Shown piece by piece: positions 9,635 through 19,067 of a DNA stretch of 64,000 nt. The DNA comes from Tahibacter soli. GTDB taxonomy: Bacteria; Pseudomonadota; Gammaproteobacteria; Xanthomonadales; Rhodanobacteraceae. The translations under genes were made by a program, and so were the position numbers. A model generated the notes under the pieces. The model saw only the letters and a program-made list of their open reading frames with translations. It searched no databases and had not been told where the DNA came from. The stretch covers positions 186,001 to 250,000 of the forward strand of contig NZ_JAOVZO020000003.1 of NCBI RefSeq assembly GCF_025717065.2, read 5' to 3'. The stretch's first letter is position 1; each line of letters begins with the position of its first letter.

Positions 9635-12600
9635 ATGAAATTCTGGAAATCATTTCTCTTGACAGCCGCCCCACTGGCGGCACTCGGCTTCGGCCGCGCC
9701 GAGGCGACCAGCCTGCTGACGCCACCGCCGGCCAGCGTCTGCACTTCGCCGACCGTACCGACGGAGCCCGGCGACATTCATGCCTTTCCCGGTCGTTGGT
9801 GGAATCCCAATCGCAAGGGCATCGGTTGGGATTTTTTCTACGGCGACGGCCAGCAGTCGATGTATCTGACGCTGTTCACGTTCGACAAAGACGGGCGGCC
9901 CGTCTGGTTCACCGGCGCGTCGACCGAACCCCAATTCAATTCGGTGACCGGCGAGTCGATTTGGCAGTCGAGATTGTTCCGCGTTAAATGGAACGGGCCG
10001 ACCTATGAGAACCGCATCAGCACCGAAGTAGGTCTGGTGTCGATCACGTTCCCGCGCCAGACGACGACGCGAGCTGCCGTGCGCTGGCAGTTTACGGATG
10101 CCGGAAATCCCTGGGCCGATACGGTGGCTCATGACGAATGCCTGTTTGACTACTACCGCGACGGCAACGGGCAGGTCGAGGGCTCGCTCAGTCAGGCGTA
10201 TTCGTCGAACTGGTTCTACGACGCGCCGAACACACACCCTTATGTCGGCTGGGGCGTCGATCTTCTGATTGCGCTCGACAGCCAGCAGCAGTATCAGGAA
10301 ACGGCGACCGTCGCGATCTACGACGAGAATCGGGATCCGGTCTGGTTGCAGTCGAGCGACAACTACGGCACCAGTTCGCCGACGTCCGATACGTTGAACG
10401 ACCTGCCGAACAGCCGCGGCATCCTGCGCTACTTCCGCCACAAGAGGCTCAACGGCTGGCCGATGTTGAGCGACTGCGCGAGCGACAGCTGTCTCGATAT
10501 CATTGCGTTGCCGGGCAACACGTCGACCAAGGAAAACCGTTTCCTGCGCAACATTACGGGGGTCCGCAGCGGCCAAATGTCGGTGCGGGCGCTCGCGGAA
10601 GCCAACGTCACCGGTTCGGCCACGGCGGAGGTGCGTTGGCCGCTGCCGACGCTGCCGACCCAGCCCTGGCCGGATCCGACGCCTGTTTCTCATTTCGACG
10701 TCGATCACGTCGTTGTCGACAAATCGGTCTGCCGTGTTCCGACGGGCCAGACGACCTGCCGGTTCACCGTGAGTTGGACCAGCCACGACCAGGGCGCGAT
10801 CGTCAAACGGATCGACCTCAGGAATCCCGGCAACATCCAAACGATCGGCATCGGCGGTAGCGGCATCTATAAAGACGATGTCGCCGTCGGCGATCGCGTG
10901 CAGTACCGCATCTTGTATTGGACCCCCGCGGACGGCTACTTGCAGCGGACGACCCCGGAAGTGCGCACGTTGCTCGACACCGATATCGCCGATGCGAACG
11001 TCGAACCGGTCGATTGCGTGAGCGGTCCGAGCTGCGACCTCGGCGAACACGACCCGACGGTCGGTGCAGTAGCCGGAGAGGCGTCGACGGAAGGTGGTGC
11101 CGCAACGTATACGATTCCCATAGCTTTGCCTCCGGGCCGCAACGGCATGCAGCCTGCCGTTGCGCTTTCCTACAGCAGCCGTGCCGGCAACGGCATCGCC
11201 GGCATGGGCTGGTCGCTTTCCGCATCCAGCGCAATCCATCGGTGTCCGCGCACACTCGATCAGGATGGGCGGGCAGTCGCGGTTCGTCTCGACGGCAGCG
11301 ACGCGCTGTGCCTCGACGGTCAGCGCCTGGTGGTACTCGAATCGCTGCACGGCAACCCGAAGCTCGACCAGTTCGCCGGCTACGGCATGGCGAACGCGAT
11401 CTATCGCACCGAAATCGACAACTTTGCGCGTGTCACGCAGCTCGGCGGCAGTCTTGCCGGGCAGGACGCGTGTTTTCGCGTCGAACACAAGGACGGCCGC
11501 ATCGCGTACTACGGCGGCGTCCCGTCTGGCAACGGATGTTCAGCAAACGACCGCAACTCGCGCGTTTCGCCGTCGGGCGTCAATACGACGCTGAACTGGC
11601 AGGTCGAGAAGGTCGAGGATCGCGTTGGAAACAATCAGTTCTTTTTCTACGCCAATCACGGCAACGGCGAAGTTCTCCTCAGCGAAATCAAGTACACCGG
11701 CAAAGGAGACAACGCAGGCAATCGGCGTGTGATATTCGCGACGGAGCTGCGCCCCGTCGCGAGCGACCGCTCGTCGAGCTACATCGCCGGCGGGCTCACG
11801 ATGCAGACGCAACGCCTGATTCGCATCGAGACATGGATCGGCACCGGCGAACGGGTAATGACCTACAAGCTCGACTATGCCGAGCCGCTGACGGGTCAAC
11901 AGGTCGGTACATACAGCGCTCGCAGTCAATTGCAGAAGATTACGCAGTGCGGTTACGACGGCGGCGTGGAAAAGTGCATGGCGCCGACGATGGTCGATTG
12001 GAACGACGCACCGCCGGACAATGTTCTGCGCTCGCTGACTGTCGCGGACTTGCCCGAACCGACAGCGATGCCCAATGGCGCGCAAGTGGATCGGCGCGTC
12101 CAGCCGCTCGGCGACCTGGACGGCGACGGCGTGCGGGAGATAGTCGTTCACCAATGGGAGAAAATAAACCCGAGCGCTCCGGAGAGCCCGCAGAACTTGC
12201 GCCGTGCCGTCTGGCTGGTGAAGCAGTCGGCGGACCGCGATACGCCGCAAAAGCTCGACATTACCGCGCTTTCGGCCGACATCGCCTACGTCAGCCCGGA
12301 TTACGTCGCCGATATCGACGGCGACGGCAAAGCCGACATCCTCGGCGCGCAGAACAATCAGCTGTATCTGTATCGCTGGAAAGGTGCGCGCGGCGCCGCG
12401 TTCGGATCGCTTTTGGGGACGTTCGAGGGTATTCCGCTCAACGTGCCCACTGGCGATCAGGTCGTTTCTCTCGAGGATCGTGACGGTGACGGTCTTGCCG
12501 ATCTGCTGCTGCGCCGCAAGCAAGGCAGCGACTGTAACGGCGCCTATGTCGCACCGTCGTCGCAGCTCGACCCTCAGATGCTGTGTTTCTACCGGAACAC

Positions 12601-15600
12601 GACGAGTCGTTCCGGCACCAGTGTTCAGGTCGGATTCGCGCAGGGCGCGGAGGTTTCCAACTGGACCATCCCGACGGCACAAAGCGGACCGAGCGCGCCG
12701 GGCGATTTCAACGGCGATGGCATCCGCGACATTCTGATCACGTATCGCACGAGTACCGGCGATCGCGTCGAGCGCATGCTGCTGTCGAAGGCTGCCGGCG
12801 AACCCGTGCTGCCCGGTTGTACGCCGCTTACCGTCGATCGTTTTCAAAACTGCTCGCCGGGCTCGTTGAACCTCTACCCGAACGGCGCTTACGCGCTGCC
12901 GGAATCGGCGCGCTACTGGCTCGATGTCAACGGCGACGGTCTTACCGACTTGCTGTTCGCGACAGTGACGGGACGCGGATGCTCTGACGGCAGCAATTTC
13001 GACATCGTACTGCCCGAGCCGGTGCTTCCGGTCGAGGCCGATCGCGGCACCTGGTGCATCAAGCTCTCGACAGGGCGTGGATTCGGCAACGCGATCATTG
13101 TGGACGGCAATGCGGATGCGCTGCTGATGCAGGTCAATCGAGGCAGCCCTTCGGCCGGATCGCAGCCCAGGATGCGTTACGCCGGTCGTTTGCCGACGAT
13201 GGATATCGACTCGGACGGCAGACCGAACCTGTTGTATCCCGTTGCGCTCGCGGCCCGTCACTGCCAATACACGACCGTGACTCACGTGTCGCGTGAGGAT
13301 ACGCCGGCGTGCCCGTACATCGGTTGGCAGGGCGGCAATGGCGAGGGCGACAGCGGCCCTCGGGTCTGTACGAATCAGGTCTGGATGTGCAGCGACGATC
13401 CGCGCAAAGCCATCAACGGTTCGAGCGCGTTTTCGTTGCCCGCGCTCAGCGAGTTCCCGGTCTACAAACCCGCTCCGCCGACGGAAGTCGCCGTCGACAA
13501 TCTCTACACCCCGATAGTGCACAAGGCGTCGTACTCGGAACTCGACAAATCTGCCTATGTCATGGCGGCGATTCGCTTCGAGCAGACGGGCCCGGCTTCG
13601 TTCACCGCAACGTCCGTTCCCCTCGACAACACGTCCGGTCCCGGTGCGAGCGCTGCAGCTCATCGCGTGGTGATGAAACTGGCCGGCGACAGCGAAGTCG
13701 ACGTTTCCGACGACATGTATGGCGACGGTCTCGTCGATTCGATTTTCCAGATCGGCTGCTACACGGGGGGATTCCGTCCGGACGCCTGCCAGTATGTCGG
13801 CGGCGCGTCGGGCCCTTCGAATATCGCGTTGAGTCCGGGGCAGAACGGCGGGCTTACGACCGTGTCGGTGACCGATCTCGAAAACGGCATGCGCACCTGG
13901 ATCAACGAGAATGTCGGCATCGCCGAAAACGCCGGCGGTCCGCCGCTGCTGCCCGATCTCGTCTCTTCGATTCAGAACGGCTTGGGCGACAACGCGGTCT
14001 GGTCGTACTTCCCGATGTCGAGCAAAGCGTTCCGCACGGGCAGCAATACGATGCCGCTGTACGAACTACCGGCGAACGAGAGCGCGTACACCGATACGCG
14101 ACATTTCTACTTTCGCTCCTCGATGCCCGTCGTCGGTTCGATGGGTCGCAGAAGTACCTTGGGCGGTTTCGGCATGTTCGGCTTCCGCAGCTGGACCTAC
14201 AGCTATCGCGAAGCGATCTACAACAGCCGCGGTCGAGGTTTCCAAGGCTTCCGTACGATTCTGCAGGAGCACTTGACGCTCAGCGGGGCCGAAAATCGCC
14301 GGCTGCGGATTGCCACGACGTACCACCAGAAGTTTCCGTTGACCGGCAAAGTCGAGCGCGTGGAAACCGGCGTTCCGAGCGGTACGAACGCCATCAATCC
14401 CGTCAAAGTGGAATCGTACAGTTGGGGTTGCGCGGTCGCGACTTCGGCTGCTTGCGATACGGCGTCCGCAGCTCAGCCGACCAACTATCCGTTCCTTGTC
14501 GAGCAGTTGACGACGACGTATGACCTCGTAAATGCCGAAGGCGGCGGAACTCCGCGACAGATTGCATCGACGCAGGTGCGCAACTACAACGGCGTCAAGA
14601 CGCAGCCCGGCTGGGACCAATACGGCAATTCGTTGTTCCAGGAAACGCAGTCTGCCGACGAATACGTTACTGCGACGACGCGCGCGGTGAACACGTATAC
14701 GTCGCCCGGCAGCAGTTGGTGGGTCGACAAGCTGTCCACGACGCAAAGAACGGTTCTTCCTGTGACGTACGCCGCGCAACATACGTTGCCGGCGAGTGCG
14801 GCAACGCCCGAGCAAACCTTGGCGACGACGTACGAGTGGAACGACGATCGCACCCCGAAAAAAGTGGAGTTGCAGGCTCAGAAAACTGGTTTGGAACTGG
14901 ACGAGCAGCATACGATCACGCGGTATGCCTATCCGTCGGCTACCGTCAACTACGGATTGCCCACGCTTGTGACGACGGAAATTCGTCGCGCCGACGAGCG
15001 TCCATTGCCGGCGGGCCAGACTCGCCAGGTCGAAACGCTGTTCGACGGGACGGACGGCTACTTCGCGTCCGAAATCAAGTATCCGAACGATACTGGGGGC
15101 TACCTCAAACTCGGCATGCGCACGACGACGCGCGCGCGCGACGGACAGCCGAGTATCGTGGAAGATTTATCGGCTGGAACAAAAATCGTCACAACGTACG
15201 ACGCGTTCGGCCGAGCCGTTGCCGTCGACACGCTGAATCTTGCGGGACAGCGGATCAAGCAGCCCGTGCGTGCTGCCTGGCAGAAGTGCGCGAACGGCGT
15301 CTGTCCGGGCGTCGGCGCCGGCGCCTTGAATCGCAGCGGCCTGAATGCCGACCGCTTTGCGGCATACCGCGTTGTCACAGTCGAGAATGGCAGCCCGACG
15401 CAAGTCGTCATGTACGACTTGCTCGGACGCGAGATCAAGCGCGCCGCGCGTAGTCTAGACGCGAATCTCACATTCGTTGCGTCCACGATCGACTATGACG
15501 TGATGGGAGCGACGACGAACCAGAGTGCGCCGTTCAAGCTGACAAGTGCGCAAGCGGCGGCTGCCTACGAAACCGTGATGACGTACGACCGGCTTGGGCG

Positions 15601-18424
15601 CGTCAAGACCAAGACGAGTCCCGGCAGCGAACTGGATGCGGCAAACGGCAACGTCGTCACGGACTACACCTACGACGGCAATCGCACGACGGTCAGGGTT
15701 CGCACCGCGAACGATCCGAGTTGCTCGCTGGCGTCCGCAAATCCGCTGTGCATGGTGATGTCGCGCGACAACAGCGTGCTGGGTCTCGTGCGAACGACGG
15801 ATACGCTCAACGGCGTCACGACCTACTGGTATGACGCGGCCAAGCGGCCGATTGCGATTCGCGACGCCAAAGCAAATGCAAGCAATCCGCCGGGGAGCGC
15901 GACGCTCGCGCAATACAACGAACTCGGCCATCGCAAAGTGCTCGACGATCCGAACATGGGTCGTTGGACGTTCAGCTACAACCCGTTCGGCGAGCTGCGC
16001 AAGCAGACGGATGCACGCCTGCTCGACACGATTGTCAACTTACGCGATCCATTGGGCCGCGTCGTCTTCCAGACCAGCACCAACCCGGATCGCTACGATG
16101 CCGGCCGCTACGAAACCGTCGTCGATGCCTGGGCTTACGACCCGGTCAACGGCTTGCTCAACGACGTCAGTCGTTCCGTCGACGGCACGTTGAAATGGCA
16201 GGAAGCGTACGAATACGACACCGTTGCGCGACCGACGCAAACGAAAACTTCGATCAAACTCGAACAGCCCGGCCTGCACGATCTCGTCACGAAGTTCTTC
16301 TACGACGCGAACTATGGTCGCGAGAAAGGCATCGAGTACCCCAGCGGCTTGCGTGTCCAGACCATTTACGCGAAGAACGGCGACGTGCAGGACGTGCTCG
16401 ATGCGGATACCGGCATTCGTCTTTGGGCGATCGAGTCGAAAGATGCGTGGGGCAACGTCGCGGTCCAGCGCTACGGCAACGGCATCGTCGGCCAATACGC
16501 GGCGGCTGCCAGCACGGGTCAGTCGCTGCAGCGCGAGTGGCTGATTCCAGGGCAGGCGGCCAAGGACGCGATCGCCTACGGTTACGACAGCTTCGGCAAT
16601 CTGAAGAGCCAGACGCGAACGACGCCGGGAGAGCTCAACCCGATAGCCACCGAAACCTATGCCTACGACCGCTTGCAGCGTCTGACGCGTGCGACGCCGT
16701 CGACCGGGTCTGCGGTGACTTATGGCTACGACGCCATCGGCAACTTCACGTTCAAGAGCGACTTCAGCACGACGTCCCCTACCGCATACCAGTATCCGGC
16801 CACAAGAACCGGCGGCTGCGGAACGAACGTGGCGACGAGCATTGCGCGATCGAACAATTCGACGGCGACGTATACCTGCGACGCGAACGGCAACATCGCC
16901 ACGAGTACGAACGGTGGCAACTATCTGCAGCCGCGTAAAATCGTCTACGACGCGACGAACCGGCCGATCGGCATCGTCGCTGCGACGAGCTATACGGAGT
17001 TCTACTACACGCCGAGCGGCGATCGGTACGACACGATCAGCAAAGGCGCCGGCATGAGCGGCTGGCGCGTGCTGCGCGGTCCGCGCGGTTATGAAGAAGA
17101 GTATCTGCTGGCCGATAGCACGCAGAGAACTCAACGTCACGAACTCGGGGAGGCCGTGGTGACGTATGGGCCAGGCACGACGCGCAGGACGAACTACCGC
17201 GCGAGCGATCGCCTCGGTTCGGCGCTCGCGATCATGAACGACGACGTCGCCAATCTGTTCGAACAGACGCAATGGGGTCTGCCGTCGAAGGCGTTGCTGT
17301 CGTTCGATGCGTTCGGGATGCCGAAGGATCGCGACTTCAAGTCGCGCGCGAGTGCAACGACGAATCTCGGCGCAACGCGGCAGGGTTTTACCGGGCACGA
17401 GCACATCACGGCACCGAATGGCACTCCGGGTCCCGAGGTCATTCATATGAATGGTCGGGCTTACGACTTCAGGCTGGGTCGATTCCTTAGCGTCGATCCA
17501 TTCATCCAGTTTCCGGAGAACAGCCAGAGTCTCAATCCTTATGCCTATATCTCCAACAACCCCCTCTCGGGGACGGATCCCACTGGATTCTTTTCCTGCG
17601 ACAAAGACGATAAATGCACAGGGACGGTCGGGGAAATTGAGACCATCAATGTCTACAAAGATGGGACCGTTACGGCGACGAATAGTGCCGGGGATACCAT
17701 CGAGCTCGGCAAGATCGCGGACAAAAACGTTCAGAGCGCGGTAACGGCATTCGCCGGGTCGATCGGACAGGTAGTCGATGGATTCAAGAGTGTGCAGGGA
17801 TATACACCGCAGATCTGCCAAGCACCTGACCAAATTGCGGATATGGCGTCCCGCGGCGGCACGGTCTTCGCTCAGATTGCGACATCGGAAATCGTTCAAA
17901 AGCCTCGAGGTAATGCAGAGAGGGGTGCTGTCCTGACATTGGCGGATGCCGTTTCCGCGGGCACCGTTGTTTGGATGACGGAAAAATTCTTCGGGTTTGA
18001 CCCTGCTCAAAATCAGGCCGACCTTGATGCGTACAATTCGCAAGTTGGATACTTGTCGTATTTGTCCTACCTGAACCCGCGGCAAATAGTAACTCGGGTC
18101 AAGTCCGGAATCTCCTCGGTCAAGGAAATGATCAGGATAAGGCACTACACGAGCAATAGTGGAATAAAGGGGATTGCAGAGAGTGGGGTCATTAAGGCCT
18201 CCGACCAGAATAAAGTATTCGCGGATCTGGCCAAAGGAAAGCCGCTGTCTCCGAGGGACGCCGAAGAAAAATTTGGAATTAAGCGAGGCAAAGGTCAGAA
18301 TTACGTGGAAACCGACGTTCCTGCGGATAAGATAGATCGTGTGTACAATCCGAAAACAAAAGTCTGGGAGCTTACGGTTAAGGGAGATGTGATTCTTGAA
18401 AATCCCACCTTTGAGAAGAGGTAG
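9635..18424 (+). CDS. Giant SpvB/RHS-repeat polymorphic toxin
   Basis: A 2929-residue secreted protein. Residues 1-25 look like a signal peptide (MKFWKSFLLTAAPLAALGFGRAEA). Residues about 45-230 hold two beta-rich repeats (PGRWWNPN..GRPVWF and VGWGVDLL..DPVWLQ). An SpvB-type domain follows around 475-560 (YTIPIALPPGRNGMQPAVAL). Six FG-GAP/VCBS-like motifs (for example DLDGDG, DIDGDG, DFNGDG, DVNGDG) lie at about 825-1190. YD/RHS repeats cover about 1850-2500, and the RHS core ends with GRAYDFRLGRFLSVDPF near 2620. The variable tip from about 2825 (RHYTSNSGIKGIAESGVIK, then NYVETDVPADKI) resembles HYD1-type ADP-ribosyltransferase toxins. ATG 9635 is chosen because it starts the signal peptide. 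The tip is AT-richer than the rest. Architecture is clear; the toxin assignment is inference. Confidence 0.85.
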   Translation: MKFWKSFLLTAAPLAALGFGRAEATSLLTPPPASVCTSPTVPTEPGDIHAFPGRWWNPNRKGIGWDFFYGDGQQSMYLTLFTFDKDGRPVWFTGASTEPQFNSVTGESIWQSRLFRVKWNGPTYENRISTEVGLVSITFPRQTTTRAAVRWQFTDAGNPWADTVAHDECLFDYYRDGNGQVEGSLSQAYSSNWFYDAPNTHPYVGWGVDLLIALDSQQQYQETATVAIYDENRDPVWLQSSDNYGTSSPTSDTLNDLPNSRGILRYFRHKRLNGWPMLSDCASDSCLDIIALPGNTSTKENRFLRNITGVRSGQMSVRALAEANVTGSATAEVRWPLPTLPTQPWPDPTPVSHFDVDHVVVDKSVCRVPTGQTTCRFTVSWTSHDQGAIVKRIDLRNPGNIQTIGIGGSGIYKDDVAVGDRVQYRILYWTPADGYLQRTTPEVRTLLDTDIADANVEPVDCVSGPSCDLGEHDPTVGAVAGEASTEGGAATYTIPIALPPGRNGMQPAVALSYSSRAGNGIAGMGWSLSASSAIHRCPRTLDQDGRAVAVRLDGSDALCLDGQRLVVLESLHGNPKLDQFAGYGMANAIYRTEIDNFARVTQLGGSLAGQDACFRVEHKDGRIAYYGGVPSGNGCSANDRNSRVSPSGVNTTLNWQVEKVEDRVGNNQFFFYANHGNGEVLLSEIKYTGKGDNAGNRRVIFATELRPVASDRSSSYIAGGLTMQTQRLIRIETWIGTGERVMTYKLDYAEPLTGQQVGTYSARSQLQKITQCGYDGGVEKCMAPTMVDWNDAPPDNVLRSLTVADLPEPTAMPNGAQVDRRVQPLGDLDGDGVREIVVHQWEKINPSAPESPQNLRRAVWLVKQSADRDTPQKLDITALSADIAYVSPDYVADIDGDGKADILGAQNNQLYLYRWKGARGAAFGSLLGTFEGIPLNVPTGDQVVSLEDRDGDGLADLLLRRKQGSDCNGAYVAPSSQLDPQMLCFYRNTTSRSGTSVQVGFAQGAEVSNWTIPTAQSGPSAPGDFNGDGIRDILITYRTSTGDRVERMLLSKAAGEPVLPGCTPLTVDRFQNCSPGSLNLYPNGAYALPESARYWLDVNGDGLTDLLFATVTGRGCSDGSNFDIVLPEPVLPVEADRGTWCIKLSTGRGFGNAIIVDGNADALLMQVNRGSPSAGSQPRMRYAGRLPTMDIDSDGRPNLLYPVALAARHCQYTTVTHVSREDTPACPYIGWQGGNGEGDSGPRVCTNQVWMCSDDPRKAINGSSAFSLPALSEFPVYKPAPPTEVAVDNLYTPIVHKASYSELDKSAYVMAAIRFEQTGPASFTATSVPLDNTSGPGASAAAHRVVMKLAGDSEVDVSDDMYGDGLVDSIFQIGCYTGGFRPDACQYVGGASGPSNIALSPGQNGGLTTVSVTDLENGMRTWINENVGIAENAGGPPLLPDLVSSIQNGLGDNAVWSYFPMSSKAFRTGSNTMPLYELPANESAYTDTRHFYFRSSMPVVGSMGRRSTLGGFGMFGFRSWTYSYREAIYNSRGRGFQGFRTILQEHLTLSGAENRRLRIATTYHQKFPLTGKVERVETGVPSGTNAINPVKVESYSWGCAVATSAACDTASAAQPTNYPFLVEQLTTTYDLVNAEGGGTPRQIASTQVRNYNGVKTQPGWDQYGNSLFQETQSADEYVTATTRAVNTYTSPGSSWWVDKLSTTQRTVLPVTYAAQHTLPASAATPEQTLATTYEWNDDRTPKKVELQAQKTGLELDEQHTITRYAYPSATVNYGLPTLVTTEIRRADERPLPAGQTRQVETLFDGTDGYFASEIKYPNDTGGYLKLGMRTTTRARDGQPSIVEDLSAGTKIVTTYDAFGRAVAVDTLNLAGQRIKQPVRAAWQKCANGVCPGVGAGALNRSGLNADRFAAYRVVTVENGSPTQVVMYDLLGREIKRAARSLDANLTFVASTIDYDVMGATTNQSAPFKLTSAQAAAAYETVMTYDRLGRVKTKTSPGSELDAANGNVVTDYTYDGNRTTVRVRTANDPSCSLASANPLCMVMSRDNSVLGLVRTTDTLNGVTTYWYDAAKRPIAIRDAKANASNPPGSATLAQYNELGHRKVLDDPNMGRWTFSYNPFGELRKQTDARLLDTIVNLRDPLGRVVFQTSTNPDRYDAGRYETVVDAWAYDPVNGLLNDVSRSVDGTLKWQEAYEYDTVARPTQTKTSIKLEQPGLHDLVTKFFYDANYGREKGIEYPSGLRVQTIYAKNGDVQDVLDADTGIRLWAIESKDAWGNVAVQRYGNGIVGQYAAAASTGQSLQREWLIPGQAAKDAIAYGYDSFGNLKSQTRTTPGELNPIATETYAYDRLQRLTRATPSTGSAVTYGYDAIGNFTFKSDFSTTSPTAYQYPATRTGGCGTNVATSIARSNNSTATYTCDANGNIATSTNGGNYLQPRKIVYDATNRPIGIVAATSYTEFYYTPSGDRYDTISKGAGMSGWRVLRGPRGYEEEYLLADSTQRTQRHELGEAVVTYGPGTTRRTNYRASDRLGSALAIMNDDVANLFEQTQWGLPSKALLSFDAFGMPKDRDFKSRASATTNLGATRQGFTGHEHITAPNGTPGPEVIHMNGRAYDFRLGRFLSVDPFIQFPENSQSLNPYAYISNNPLSGTDPTGFFSCDKDDKCTGTVGEIETINVYKDGTVTATNSAGDTIELGKIADKNVQSAVTAFAGSIGQVVDGFKSVQGYTPQICQAPDQIADMASRGGTVFAQIATSEIVQKPRGNAERGAVLTLADAVSAGTVVWMTEKFFGFDPAQNQADLDAYNSQVGYLSYLSYLNPRQIVTRVKSGISSVKEMIRIRHYTSNSGIKGIAESGVIKASDQNKVFADLAKGKPLSPRDAEEKFGIKRGKGQNYVETDVPADKIDRVYNPKTKVWELTVKGDVILENPTFEKR

Positions 18425-18427
18425 ATA

Positions 18428-18721
18428 ATGAGCATGCTGGCAGTCGACCTAGTGGCCTTGAAGAGAATCATGTGCGATCTCGACTATTTGGCTATTTCTT
18501 TGGATCGAATTGGGTCTGAGCAGATGACGAAGGACGAGCGGATAGCCGTCCACGATAGATTTATGGAGGAGTCAGACTTGGCCCGGCGAATTCTTTTTGC
18601 AAGAAAGATCCTGTCGGTTGCCATTGATGAAGGCGTATCTCGAGAGGAGTTGGCCGAGATTGATGAGGCCGTTGAGCGAGTTCGCCCCTGGGATATGAAG
18701 AATGCGTTGATGAAAAAATAA
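18428..18721 (+). CDS. Candidate immunity protein for the RHS tip
   Basis: A 97-residue, mostly helical, charged cytosolic protein of no family I recognise. It starts three bases after the RHS stop codon and shares the lower GC content of the RHS tip. Small, unrelated genes in this position normally encode the immunity protein that neutralises the adjacent C-terminal toxin, so this role is inferred from position alone. There is no signal peptide or membrane segment, consistent with blocking a toxin that acts in the cytosol. A long hairpin follows 22 bases after the stop, which ends the transcript. Confidence 0.65.
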   Translation: MSMLAVDLVALKRIMCDLDYLAISLDRIGSEQMTKDERIAVHDRFMEESDLARRILFARKILSVAIDEGVSREELAEIDEAVERVRPWDMKNALMKK

Positions 18722-18743
18722 TAGTTGTTCCCGCGGTTGCGGA

Positions 18744-18791
18744 GGTGGCACTGCCTTTTGAGAAAAGGAGGCAGTGCCACCCCGAATTTTG
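18744..18791 (+). terminator. Long hairpin terminator after the RHS-immunity pair
   Basis: Perfect 12-bp arms ggtggcactgcc (18744-18755) and ggcagtgccacc (18770-18781), with an inner cctttt-gag-aaaagg pairing in the loop. The downstream sequence ends in tttt (to 18790). This is a likely intrinsic terminator for the toxin-immunity transcript. Confidence 0.7.
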
Positions 18792-19067
18792 GCGTGGTAG
18801 GAGCTGTTGAGCAGTTTGTGATCTCGGCGAAACATGGAGAGGCGAGCTAGACTCCGAGAGCTGCCAATTGTCAATCCTGCTATGTCACTGCTGGCAACGT
18901 CATATGTGGAGGTATTGACCGTACCTATTCTTCTTCGACGAACGAGATCTCGAAGGCTCGGTGCTCGTGACAATCGCTGACGGCGAGCGTCGCGAAACAA
19001 CTGGTTGTGGACTACTGCCAAGCTGGCGCAATGGGCGGGATTTTGATGGCTCGCTGGCGTATAGTCG
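18792..19067. other. Unassigned AT-richer spacer after the RHS locus
   Basis: About 275 bases with no supported gene. A frame without a start codon (about 18861-18969) reads a cysteine-containing stretch (ANCQSCYVTAGNVICGG) and could be a decayed fragment, but I cannot link it to any family. Base composition resembles the RHS tip rather than the amidase that follows. Confidence 0.4.

Noticed and set aside
18861-18969. Short cysteine-containing reading frame after the RHS locus
   Set aside because: It has no start codon or ribosome-binding site and no family match, so it is mentioned only as part of the spacer.
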